A DNA stretch of 64,000 nucleotides, taken from positions 1-64,000 of the forward strand of contig JACRAS010000212.1 in the NCBI GenBank assembly GCA_016234705.1. The letters are read 5' to 3'. This document shows positions 52,903 through 61,476 of this stretch, piece after piece. The notes under the pieces were generated by a model. The model saw only the letters and a program-made list of their open reading frames with translations, did not search any database and was not told the DNA's origin. Both the position numbers and the translations under genes were made by a program. Origin of the DNA: Betaproteobacteria bacterium. Its GTDB lineage: Bacteria > Pseudomonadota > Gammaproteobacteria > Burkholderiales > SG8-39. Within the stretch, counting starts at the first letter, position 1, and every line of letters starts with the position of its first letter.

Positions 52903-52965
52903 CGTTGCCGGATCCCATTCTCTCGACGCACCACACCCCAAAAATGACACAAAGGAGACATCACC

Positions 52966-54006
52966 ATGAAAATCACATCCAAGCTCACCCTAATTGCCGC
53001 CCTGACCGGCGCGCTTTTCGCGACCAGCACGCCGGTGTCGGCGCAGGAAAAAATCACTCTGCGCGCCGCGGACTATCTGGCGCCCACTCATTACATAATC
53101 CGCTTTGGCGTCAAGAACTGGATCGACAATGTTTCGAAGATGTCGAACGGCCGCGTTGAAATCCGGCATTTCCCCTCCGAGCAACTCGGCAAGGCCGCCG
53201 ATCTGCTGTCCCTGGTCCAGGCCGGCACCGTAGACGTGGCCGGCGTCGTGCCCAGCTTCATGTCCGAGCGGATGCCGCTTAGCACGATCGGCGAGCTGCC
53301 GGACCATTATCGCAACGCCTGTCACGGTACCAAGGCGACTGCGGATCTGTTTATGAACGACGGCATCCTGGGCAAAATGGAACAGGAGCCGAACAATGTC
53401 GTGGTGCTTTTCACTATTGCGACCCCGATTTACACCATCTTCTCCAAGCGCGACAAGCTCGCTTCGCTGGACGCGCTCAAGGGCATGAAGCTGCGCACCC
53501 TCGGCGGCGTCATGTCCTCTAGCATTGAGAAACTGGGTGCTGTTGGCGTGCAGATGGCTTCGCCGGAAATTTACGAGTCGCTGGCTCGCGGCACGGTAGA
53601 CGGGCTGGTCTATACCCATTCCGCTGTGGTGTCTGGAGGTATGCACAAACTCGTGAAATCGGCTTTGTCGGGCATTAATTTCGGTGGCGCCAACTTCAAC
53701 TATACGATGGGCAAGCAGCGCTGGAACTCCTTGGCGCCGGACGTGCAAAAAATTCTTTTGGCCGCCGGCCGCGAGACGATGAAGTTTGCATGCGCCGAAA
53801 TCGACAAGGATACCGAGGCAGCAAAAAAGAAGATCAATGAAGCTGGCATCCAATTCTTCGAGATTCCTGCGGCGGAAAAGCTGCGGCTGGACAAGGCATT
53901 AGACGAAGTGGCCGAAGACTGGGTGCGTGACCGCGCCAAACGCAATAAGGCGGCCGGCGACGTATACAAAGCCTACCGTGCTGCTATCGCCAAGTATCCC
54001 GATTAA
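52966..54006 (+). CDS. TRAP transporter periplasmic binding protein (DctP-like)
   Basis: A 346-residue protein with signal peptide (cleavage near ‘VSAQEK’). DctP-family features are ‘AADYLAPTHYIIRFG’, ‘HFPSEQLGKAADLLSLVQAG’ and ‘GMKLRTLGGVMSSSIEKLG’. The conserved arginine of the latter segment normally binds the ligand carboxylate. AAAGGAG precedes the ATG. It completes the TRAP system; the ligand is unknown but probably an organic acid. Confidence 0.9.
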   Translation: MKITSKLTLIAALTGALFATSTPVSAQEKITLRAADYLAPTHYIIRFGVKNWIDNVSKMSNGRVEIRHFPSEQLGKAADLLSLVQAGTVDVAGVVPSFMSERMPLSTIGELPDHYRNACHGTKATADLFMNDGILGKMEQEPNNVVVLFTIATPIYTIFSKRDKLASLDALKGMKLRTLGGVMSSSIEKLGAVGVQMASPEIYESLARGTVDGLVYTHSAVVSGGMHKLVKSALSGINFGGANFNYTMGKQRWNSLAPDVQKILLAAGRETMKFACAEIDKDTEAAKKKINEAGIQFFEIPAAEKLRLDKALDEVAEDWVRDRAKRNKAAGDVYKAYRAAIAKYPD

Positions 54007-54290
54007 TTACCGACGCCTGCCCTGCGGATAAACGGCGGAGTTTCCCCGCGCCCGCGGCGAGGGCAGGGCGGGGCGTGCCCAGGCGAAAGGCAGTACGGTC
54101 GCCCAGGAGGTAGCCATGCGTTCCGCGCGGCCGGTGCTTGCCTCGCCACCGAGTTCGCTTCAGGTCCACGCCGGCGCGGAAAGCCCGTCCCGAACGGATA
54201 TTCACAAACAACTGCTGCGAAACAGCCCATGATATCGCCGCCCTTTCGAGGCGGGGGTACAGACGTGGCGCGAATCCGCAGGACGAGCTG
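54007..54290. other. Intergenic region between convergent DctP and PEBP genes
   Basis: About 280 bp without a supported gene. A GC-rich imperfect stem (CCTGCCCT near 54017 with AGGGCAGG near 54060) with a long loop may help end transcription from the DctP side. No T-run follows. Confidence 0.35.
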
Positions 54291-54785
54291 CTAACGCTTG
54301 AACAGCCCCATCAGCGACGCCTTCGCAAGCGTATTGAAATGCAACTGGAATCCCACCACCGCTGCCGCCGTATCCGCACTCACCGACAGCTTTTCCGTGC
54401 CCGTCGCGTACACGCTGAACAAATAACGATGGGGATGATCGCCTTCGGGCGGGCACGGCCCGCCGTATCCCGGCTTGCCGAAATCGGTGCGCACCTGCAG
54501 CGCCCCGGCGGGAAGCTTGCCGCTGGCGGGATTGCCGGCATCCAGCGGCAACTCGGTCACGTTGGCGGGAATGTTCACCACCACCCAGTGCCAGAACCCG
54601 CTGCCGGTAGGCGCATCGGGATCGAAGCACAGTACCGCGTAGCTTTTCGTTCCCGCAGGCGCGCCTTCCCACTTTAGGTGCGGCGACTTGTTGCCACCGC
54701 CACAGCCGAATCCGTAGTCCACCGAAAGGATATGGTCCATGCCCAGATAGTCGCCATCCTTGAAATTATTGCTCGTCAGCTTCAT
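54291..54785 (-). CDS. YbhB/YbcL-family (PEBP/RKIP-like) protein
   Basis: A 164-residue phosphatidylethanolamine-binding-fold protein. It has the conserved ‘SPHLKWEGAPAGTKSYAVLC’, ‘DPDAPTGSGFWHWVVVNIP’ and ‘GYGGPCPPEGDHPHRYLFSV’ blocks that form the anion-binding pocket. There is no signal peptide, so it is probably cytoplasmic. AAGGAG precedes the ATG. The physiological role of bacterial members is unclear. Confidence 0.94.
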   Translation of the reverse strand: MKLTSNNFKDGDYLGMDHILSVDYGFGCGGGNKSPHLKWEGAPAGTKSYAVLCFDPDAPTGSGFWHWVVVNIPANVTELPLDAGNPASGKLPAGALQVRTDFGKPGYGGPCPPEGDHPHRYLFSVYATGTEKLSVSADTAAAVVGFQLHFNTLAKASLMGLFKR

Positions 54786-54976
54786 CGCATCTCCTTTTCA
54801 TACAAGCTACATTGGAATTTCCGAGCGATAGGAGAACCAATCCGCCGGGATTTCGAACCGGATTATTGATTAACTATCGGGCAATTTACAATAATCGCAG
54901 GGGCGGTGCAACAGCCTTGCCTCGCCTTGCCTCGCCCCCGCCGTTCGGGAGCGCTTCGCAGTGCCGGGAATAGCTT

Positions 54977-55110
54977 ATGCTTGAGCCGCGCGGCGACGTT
55001 CACATACCGGATCTAGAAGACCCGCTGTTTGCGCCATTCTGGCAAGGTACGGCCGCGGGCGGGCTTCGCGTCCAGCAATGTCCGAAGTGCAAAGCGGTTT
55101 ACTGGCCGAG
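54977..55110 (+). pseudogene. N-terminal remnant of DUF35 zinc-ribbon/OB-fold protein
   Basis: The frame from the ATG encodes ‘DPLFAPFWQGTAAGGLRVQQ’ and then ‘CPKCKAVYWPRA’. This is the start of a DUF35 protein, the acyl-CoA-associated zinc-ribbon/OB-fold partner of thiolase-like enzymes. Homology stops after the first CxxC; the second zinc pair and the OB fold are missing. Another remnant follows directly. Confidence 0.7.
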
Positions 55111-55287
55111 GGCCGTTTCATTATCGGTTCGGTCGAAGCGTGTGTCGCGCCCGTGCAGAAACAGGTGCAAGCAGGCGTAACTTGGCTGGTGCTCCGCATG
55201 CAGTACCCTAGCTCCGATCCGCACCGGGTATTGGCGAGCATCAAACGCTTCGGCCACGAGGCGCCCTTCAGACACAAGACGGCCTGA
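55108..55287 (+). pseudogene. C-terminal remnant of luciferase-like (LLM) flavin oxidoreductase
   Basis: In a different frame from the DUF35 fragment, this encodes ‘GRFIIGSVEACVAPVQKQVQ’, ‘AGVTWLVLRMQYP’ and ‘HRVLASIKRFGHEA’. That is the typical last ~60 residues of LLM-class flavin-dependent oxidoreductases (‘IVGSPE…AGVTHLILR.QWP…VL.SI..FG.EV’). The upstream ~300 residues are absent, so the pair marks a recombination join. Confidence 0.7.
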
Positions 55288-55467
55288 ACGGCGTCGTTTT
55301 CGGCTGCCTCGACTGTGGGTGGCGGGTCTGTTGATCCAGATCAAGTAATTTACATCCAATGGGCCTAATGATCGTTTAAACTAACGCTCGCCAGAGAGCG
55401 TCGGTGCGGCTCCGCCGAGCCGACAGGACGGATTTTCGAACCAAGAACGAAAGCAAGGAGGATGAGC

Positions 55468-56682
55468 ATGCAAACATTTCGATATCTTCGGCATATGGTG
55501 ATGGGCGCATTGTGCGGACTCTTCATCACCGGCGGGATCGCTCACGCGCAGAAGGTCATCAAAATCGGCGCGCCTTTGGAACTCACCGGAAAATTTGTCA
55601 TCTATGGTTCCGGGGGGCAGCGCGGCATCGAGATGGCCGTCGAAGCTTTTGCTGGAACCGCCGCCGGGCATCGGATCGAGGTGTTGCTGCGCGATATTCA
55701 AAGCACCAACCAGGGAGCTGTGTCGGCAATGACCGACTTGCTCGAGAAAGAGAAAGTTGACTTCATCATCGGGCCGGTTGCTTCCGGCCCAGTCTCGGCG
55801 GCGATACCCGCCTGGCGGCAACGCAAGCCCTTATGGATCGTCCCGGGAGCCACGGCGCCCAGTTTTGAGGAGGCCATTGCCGGGGAGGCAATGGTTTTTC
55901 ATACCGCTGCCTGGGGGTATCAATATCATGCGAGTGCGGCTAATGCCCTTGCCGCCGCCTTTGGCAAGGGCAAGAAGGTGGCGATTATTTATTCTGATGG
56001 CGCCTATGGGCGATCGAATTTACCGGCGGCGCGCGAGCACTATACCGAGGCCGGGTTTCAGATTGTGGCTACCGAGCTGGTGCGGGAGAACGCTACCGAC
56101 ATGAATCCGACCCTGCAAAAGCTCCGGCTCGCCAAGCCGGATGTGCTGGTTTGTCTCGTGCAGACGACGGATGCGATCGTGCTGGCCAAGCAGATTCATG
56201 TGGCCAAACTGGGGATACCCTTTGTCGTTGGCACCATTTATCCAACGCTCCAGACTTGGGCGGACGCGGTGGGCGAGGCGGCAAACGGTTGGATCGGCGC
56301 GGCGGCGTATCTGCCGGGGCAGGCGGTGCCGGCAGATCCGAAGTACCCGAAGATATTTCCCGCCGCAAAGGATTGGGAAGCGGCATTCAGAAAGAAGTAC
56401 AACCGTGAACCCGAGTGGGTCGATGCGATGGTTTATAGTTCGGCGGCGATGCTGTTTGTGGCGATCGATCGTGCGGGAGGGAGCGATAAGGAGAGGGTGG
56501 CGAAGGAACTGCGCGATCTTGGGGTGCAAACCATAATGGGAGAGGGTAAGTTTGTCCCCACCAAAGGTGGTGCAGTCAATCAAGCCTTCAATGAGATGAT
56601 CGCGCTTCAGCGGCAGGGTGACAAGCTGGTGACCGTATGGCCCAAAGCCCTTTCCAACGGCCAGATCAAGCCTATTCAATAG
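55468..56682 (+). CDS. Liv-type binding protein, tandem copy 1
   Basis: A type I periplasmic binding protein of about 404 residues with signal peptide (cleavage near ‘IAHAQK’). It opens ‘VIKIGAPLELTGKFVIYG’. The ATG at 55468 is preferred because AAGGAGG lies 6-7 bp upstream; the ATG at 55462 touches that site. It is nearly duplicated by the next gene and lies upstream of LivH, LivM and a fused LivF-LivG gene on the same strand. It is quite distant from the binding protein at 12832, so the two Liv systems probably take different ligands. Confidence 0.88.
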   Translation: MQTFRYLRHMVMGALCGLFITGGIAHAQKVIKIGAPLELTGKFVIYGSGGQRGIEMAVEAFAGTAAGHRIEVLLRDIQSTNQGAVSAMTDLLEKEKVDFIIGPVASGPVSAAIPAWRQRKPLWIVPGATAPSFEEAIAGEAMVFHTAAWGYQYHASAANALAAAFGKGKKVAIIYSDGAYGRSNLPAAREHYTEAGFQIVATELVRENATDMNPTLQKLRLAKPDVLVCLVQTTDAIVLAKQIHVAKLGIPFVVGTIYPTLQTWADAVGEAANGWIGAAAYLPGQAVPADPKYPKIFPAAKDWEAAFRKKYNREPEWVDAMVYSSAAMLFVAIDRAGGSDKERVAKELRDLGVQTIMGEGKFVPTKGGAVNQAFNEMIALQRQGDKLVTVWPKALSNGQIKPIQ

Positions 56683-56709
56683 CAAATACGAAGATGAAGG
56701 AGGATGAGC

Positions 56710-57924
56710 ATGCAAACATTTCGATATCTTTGGCATCTGGTGATAGGCGCATTGTGCGGACTCTTCATCACCGGCGGGATTGCTCACGCACAGAAGGTCA
56801 TCCGAATCGGCGCGCCTTTGGAGCTCACCGGAAAATTTGTCATCTATGGTTCCCAGGCGCAGCGCGGCATGGAAATGGCCGTCGAAGCTTTTGCCGGAAC
56901 CGTCGCCGGGCATCGGATCGAGGTGTTGCTGCGGGATATTCAAAGCACCAACCAAGGAGCTGTGTCGGCGATGACCGACTTGCTCGAGAAGGAGAAAGTT
57001 GACTTCCTCATCGGGCCGATTGCTTCCGGCCTCGTCTCGGCGGCGGTACCCGCCTGGCGGCAACAGAAGCCCTTATGGATCGTCCCGGGAGCCTCGGCGC
57101 TCAGTTTTGAGGAGGCCATTGCCGGGGAGGCAATGGTTTTTCATACCTACGCCTGGGGGTATGGATATCATACGGGCCCGGCTAATGCCCTTGCCGCTGC
57201 CTTTGGCAAGGGCAAGAAGGTGGCGATTATTTATTCTGATGGCGCCTATGGGCGGTCGCATTTGCCAGACGCCCGCAAGCACTATACCGAGGCCGGGTTC
57301 CAGATCGTGGCTACCGAGCTGGTGCGGGAGAACGCTGCCGACATGAATCCGGCACTGCAGAAGATCCGGCTCACCAAGCCGGATGTGCTGGTTTGTCTCA
57401 TGCAGACGACGGATGGGATCGTGGTGGCCAAGCAGATTCATGTGGCCAAACTGGGGATTCCCATTCTCGTTGCCAGCGCATTTCCGCAATTCCAGACTTG
57501 GGCGGACGCGGTGGGCGAGGCGGCAAACGGCTGGATTACCGCGGTCTCCTATCTGGCGGGGCAGGCGCTGCCGGCAGATCCGAAATACCCGAAAATATTC
57601 CCCGCCGCGAAAGATTGGGAAGCGGCATTCAGAAAGAAGTACAGCCGTGAACCCGAGCTCATCGATGCGATGGTTTATACCTCGGCGGCGATGCTGTTTT
57701 TGGCGATTGATCGTGCGGGGGGAGGCGATAAGGAGCGGGTGGCGAAAGAACTGCGCAATCTCGGGGTGCAAACCATAATGGGAGAGGGTAAGTTCGTCCC
57801 CACCCCAGGTGGTGCAGTCAATCAGGCCTTCAATGAGATGTTCGTGATCCAGCGGCAGGGCGACAAGATCGTGACCGTGTGGCCCAAGGCCCGTTCCAAC
57901 GGCCAGTTCAAGCCGATTCAATAA
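56710..57924 (+). CDS. Liv-type binding protein, tandem copy 2
   Basis: A close paralogue of the preceding gene, sharing the ribosome site, signal peptide and most of the protein. Differences cluster in parts of the ligand-binding lobes: for example ‘FVVGTIYPTLQTWADAVGEA’ in copy 1 against ‘ILVASAFPQFQTWADAVGEA’ here. This suggests divergence of ligand preference after a tandem duplication with a 1,242-bp period. The membrane and ATPase genes follow 94 bp downstream. Confidence 0.9.
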   Translation: MQTFRYLWHLVIGALCGLFITGGIAHAQKVIRIGAPLELTGKFVIYGSQAQRGMEMAVEAFAGTVAGHRIEVLLRDIQSTNQGAVSAMTDLLEKEKVDFLIGPIASGLVSAAVPAWRQQKPLWIVPGASALSFEEAIAGEAMVFHTYAWGYGYHTGPANALAAAFGKGKKVAIIYSDGAYGRSHLPDARKHYTEAGFQIVATELVRENAADMNPALQKIRLTKPDVLVCLMQTTDGIVVAKQIHVAKLGIPILVASAFPQFQTWADAVGEAANGWITAVSYLAGQALPADPKYPKIFPAAKDWEAAFRKKYSREPELIDAMVYTSAAMLFLAIDRAGGGDKERVAKELRNLGVQTIMGEGKFVPTPGGAVNQAFNEMFVIQRQGDKIVTVWPKARSNGQFKPIQ

Positions 57925-58018
57925 ACCGGGAACGGTGAAACCGGAAATGGTGCGTTGGTCCGCCTGCGGGTTTCGTGCGCATGGCGGCGGGCGGCCCCCC
58001 CGTCCAGGATAGGTTCCG

Positions 58019-58894
58019 ATGACGTTATTGCCGCAGGTTCTGCTGGATGCGCTGCTGCTTGGCGGGCTCTACTGCTTGATGGCGGTGGGGCTGGCACTAT
58101 GTTTTGGCGTGACGCGCATCATCAATTTTGCCCATGGCGAGATGATCATGATCGGTGCCTATGGGGCATTCTTGTTGACTCAGCACTTCGGCATTGACCC
58201 GCTGCTCAGCCTGCCGCTGGTGGCGCTGGGTGTGGCGCTGATCGGCGGTCTCGTGTTCAAGCTATGTGTTCAACGTGCGCTCGATGCGCCGCATGTTAAC
58301 CAAATCCTGCTGTTGTTCGGTGTCGGACTGATATTGCAGAATATCGCGGTTCTGATATTCACCGGCGACGAGCGATCGGTGACGACGGCGTATTCGCTGG
58401 CATCCGAGCAATTTTTCGGCATGATGGTGGCGTACGGCCGGCTGATTGCGTTCGCAGTATCGATTGGCTTGACCGTCGGGTTGATCGTTTGGCTGCACGT
58501 CAGTGAAATGGGAAGGGCGATTCAGGCCGTGGCACAGCAAAGGGATGCAGCCAAGCTCATGGGTATCAACGTCACGGCGATGTACATGGTGTCCTTCATG
58601 GTCAGCGCCGCTCTCGGTTCGGCTACCGGCGCGGCAATGAGTTTTCTGTTGACGATCACGCCGTTCATGGGCTTTCATATATTGATCAAAGGATTTGCGA
58701 TCGTCGTGCTCGGTGGACTGGGCAGCGTCGGTGGGACACTGATCGCGGCTTTTGTGTTGGCTTTCGTTGAAACCGGGGTCTCATACTACGTGCCCGAGGG
58801 GGGGGGATGGGCCGAGGGTGTAGCCCTTGCGGTGCTGCTCATGGTGTTAATCCTGCGGCCCCGCGGCTTCCTGGGTCAAGCCGTTGATAATTGA
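58019..58894 (+). CDS. livH: Liv-type ABC permease LivH
   Basis: A 291-residue membrane protein with about eight helices. It has the LivH signature ‘NFAHGEMIMIGAYGAFLLTQ’ and the coupling segment ‘AIQAVAQQRDAAKLMGI’. It overlaps LivM by 11 bp. Unlike the operon at 15.5-17.4 kb, the two permeases are separate proteins here. Confidence 0.93.
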   Translation: MTLLPQVLLDALLLGGLYCLMAVGLALCFGVTRIINFAHGEMIMIGAYGAFLLTQHFGIDPLLSLPLVALGVALIGGLVFKLCVQRALDAPHVNQILLLFGVGLILQNIAVLIFTGDERSVTTAYSLASEQFFGMMVAYGRLIAFAVSIGLTVGLIVWLHVSEMGRAIQAVAQQRDAAKLMGINVTAMYMVSFMVSAALGSATGAAMSFLLTITPFMGFHILIKGFAIVVLGGLGSVGGTLIAAFVLAFVETGVSYYVPEGGGWAEGVALAVLLMVLILRPRGFLGQAVDN

Positions 58895-59840
58895 GAAAAC
58901 ACCTCGAGGCGCGGCGCTGGCAATCGTCGCTTCGCTCGTCAGCCTCGCCCTGCCGTTCGCGGCGACGGCAGTCGTCAACGACTGGATCATCTCGGCGGCG
59001 AGCATGGTCATCCTTGCCGTGAGTTGGAATATGGCAGCCAACGCCGGGCTCATTTCACTCGGCCACTCGGCGTTCTGGGGTGTCGGTAGTTACACCGCGG
59101 TACTTACCGCAAACAAGCTCGGGCTACCGTTGGCGGTTGCCCTGATACCGGCGATGTTCATCGGGGCTCTGCTCGGCGTGCTGCTCGCCCTAATCACCGG
59201 GCGCTTGCGTGGAATATTTTTCGCGATCGCTACCCTTGCGCTGTCCGAGGGTCTGCGGGTGATCGCGGTGATGACGCCGGGTTTCACGGGCGGCGGAGAA
59301 GGGATCTACATTAACCCGCAACTCCGAATCGGAGCGCATTGGGTGGCTGCTATTATGGTTGTGGGCGCGTTGATATCGATCTTGGTGGCATGGGCGATCT
59401 CGCGCACATCATGGCATTTTGCATTTCGCGCCATGCGCGCCAATGAATCTGCGGCGCAAATGCTCGGTGTGCGCCCGGTCACTTTTCGGGTCGGGGTACT
59501 GGCGTTGGCGGGAGCAATGGCGGCGTTCGCCGGCGGCGTTCGCGTCTGGTACGGTGGGTTTGTCGACCCGGGAATCGCTTTCGACTTGCAGATCACCATC
59601 CTTTCCCAAATCGGCCCGCTTCTCGGTGGTATTTACACCTTGGCGGGTCCGGTGATCGGTGCGTTGCTCAGCGTGCTGCTCTCCGAGGCCGCACGAATCT
59701 GGTTCGGGGCTCAAGGCTTCGGTCTGCTGGTCTATGGTGTTGCACTGGTCCTGTGTATTCTGTTTCTGCCCCACGGCATTTGGGGGGGGCTGCAGCGACT
59801 CCGGACTTTCGGCCGTCGCCGTATTCGTGGCGAGCAATGA
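58884..59840 (+). CDS. livM: Liv-type ABC permease LivM
   Basis: A 318-residue membrane protein with ‘LISLGHSAFWGVGSYTAVLT’ and the coupling segment ‘FRAMRANESAAQMLGV’. The TTG at 58884 is the likely start, overlapping the LivH stop. Its own stop overlaps the ATG of the fused ATPase gene (ATGA). Confidence 0.92.
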   Translation: MIIEKTPRGAALAIVASLVSLALPFAATAVVNDWIISAASMVILAVSWNMAANAGLISLGHSAFWGVGSYTAVLTANKLGLPLAVALIPAMFIGALLGVLLALITGRLRGIFFAIATLALSEGLRVIAVMTPGFTGGGEGIYINPQLRIGAHWVAAIMVVGALISILVAWAISRTSWHFAFRAMRANESAAQMLGVRPVTFRVGVLALAGAMAAFAGGVRVWYGGFVDPGIAFDLQITILSQIGPLLGGIYTLAGPVIGALLSVLLSEAARIWFGAQGFGLLVYGVALVLCILFLPHGIWGGLQRLRTFGRRRIRGEQ

Positions 59841-61354
59841 TGGCGCTGCTTGAGCTCAGCGGGTTGCGCGCCGGCTACGGTGGATCAGTGGTGCTCGATG
59901 GCGTCGATCTTACGGTCGGCGAGGGGGAGGTGGTGGCCCTACTCGGCATCAATGGCGCAGGCAAGTCCACGACCATGCGAGTCATCACAGGGCTGCTTGC
60001 CCCAAGCGGGGGGCGGGTGGTATTTGGCGGTGTCGACATTACCCGCTTTCCCGCTCATACAAGAGTGGCTGAGGGCATATGCTTGTCGCCCGAGGGCCGG
60101 CAAGTATTCCCGCACCTGTCGGTCGAGCAGAATCTGTACCTAGGTTCGTTTCATCCGCGCGTTCGCCGACATCGCGCCGAATCGCTCGAGCGGGTATACG
60201 CCTTGTTTCCCATATTGGGGGAGCGGCGTGAGCAGAAGGCCGGTTTCCTGTCGGGCGGCGAGCAGCAGATGTTGGCGATGGGCCGCGCCCTGATGGGTCG
60301 GCCGCGCTTGCTTCTGCTGGATGAGCCCTCATTTGGTCTTGCGCCGCTGATCATGGAAGTCGTGTTCAATACGATTGGTGAAATCGCTCGTTCGGGTATT
60401 AGCATCTTACTGGTTGAGCAGAACGCTCAGGCGGCCCTTGGAGTGGCCGAACGCGGCTATGTGCTGTCTGAGGGGCGGATAACGTTATCCGTGTCGGCAG
60501 CGGAGCTATCATCCAGCAGCGGCATGCGTAAGCTTTTCCTGCGTGAGATCGAGGAAACGAGCATGCCGGCCCCTGTTTCCATAGAATCCAAGCCGGCTGT
60601 GCTTGAACAAGGACTTAACCCAGAGCCGATTCTGCGGATACGGGGACTGCGTCGCACTTTCGGCGGTTTGGTGGCGGTCAATAATCTGTCGATTGACGTC
60701 CAGCGCCACCAGTTTCTGGGTGTGATCGGGCCTAATGGGGCCGGCAAGACCACTTTGCTCAACCTGATCACTGGTTACCTCCAGCCCAGCGCAGGCGAGA
60801 TTTATCTTAACGCGCAGCGCATCGATGGACTCAAGCCGTACGATGTGTGCGTGCGTGGCGTAGGCCGCACATTTCAGCTAGTACAATGTTTTCCTGAAAT
60901 GTCGGTAATCGACAATGTCATCACGGGTGCGCTGTTTGCCCGTGATGCGCGGATTTCACTTGAGGAGGCACGCGAGCGCGTCCGTAGACCGCTGGAACTG
61001 GTCGGCCTCGAGCGCAAAACCGATGTGCTTGCCGGCACGCTCGCGCTTGGCGAGCAGAAGAAACTGGAACTTGCCCGAGCGCTGGCGACACAACCCCAAC
61101 TCCTGCTGCTGGATGAAGTAATGGCTGGATCGCCGCACGAAGACGTGATCGAGTTGATGGATGTGCTGCGCGCCATTCACGCCGCCGGCACCACGATCCT
61201 GATGATCGAGCACTTGGTGCATGTGATCCTCGGTCTTGCCCAACACATCGTCGTACTCAACTTCGGTGAAAAGCTGTTCGAAGGTTCTCCAGATGAAGTC
61301 GTGGCGGACCCGAAGGTTGTCGAAACTTACTTCGGCACGCCTACCAACAAATAG
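59837..61354 (+). CDS. Fused LivF-LivG ABC ATPase
   Basis: A 505-residue protein holding both Liv ATPases. The first half (about 1-235) is LivF-like: Walker A ‘GINGAGKST’, signature ‘LSGGEQQ’, Walker B ‘LLLLDEPSFG’. After a Pro/Ser/Glu-rich linker (about 240-260) the second half is LivG-like: Walker A ‘GPNGAGKTT’, a degenerate signature ‘LALGEQKK’, Walker B ‘LLLLDEVMAG’. The order F-then-G is the reverse of the usual gene order G-then-F. It would form the whole nucleotide-binding pair as one chain. The ATG at 59837 overlaps the LivM stop. Confidence 0.93.
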   Translation: MMALLELSGLRAGYGGSVVLDGVDLTVGEGEVVALLGINGAGKSTTMRVITGLLAPSGGRVVFGGVDITRFPAHTRVAEGICLSPEGRQVFPHLSVEQNLYLGSFHPRVRRHRAESLERVYALFPILGERREQKAGFLSGGEQQMLAMGRALMGRPRLLLLDEPSFGLAPLIMEVVFNTIGEIARSGISILLVEQNAQAALGVAERGYVLSEGRITLSVSAAELSSSSGMRKLFLREIEETSMPAPVSIESKPAVLEQGLNPEPILRIRGLRRTFGGLVAVNNLSIDVQRHQFLGVIGPNGAGKTTLLNLITGYLQPSAGEIYLNAQRIDGLKPYDVCVRGVGRTFQLVQCFPEMSVIDNVITGALFARDARISLEEARERVRRPLELVGLERKTDVLAGTLALGEQKKLELARALATQPQLLLLDEVMAGSPHEDVIELMDVLRAIHAAGTTILMIEHLVHVILGLAQHIVVLNFGEKLFEGSPDEVVADPKVVETYFGTPTNK

Positions 61355-61476
61355 CTTGCCTGGAACGGCGAGCCGCGCCAGTCGAGGCCGCCCGCTCCAT
61401 GACTTTTGGGAGAAGCTCCGGCTATTGAGCGATTTCCAGACGTCGGAACTGGCGCCAACCCGCCAAAGGAGGAAAT

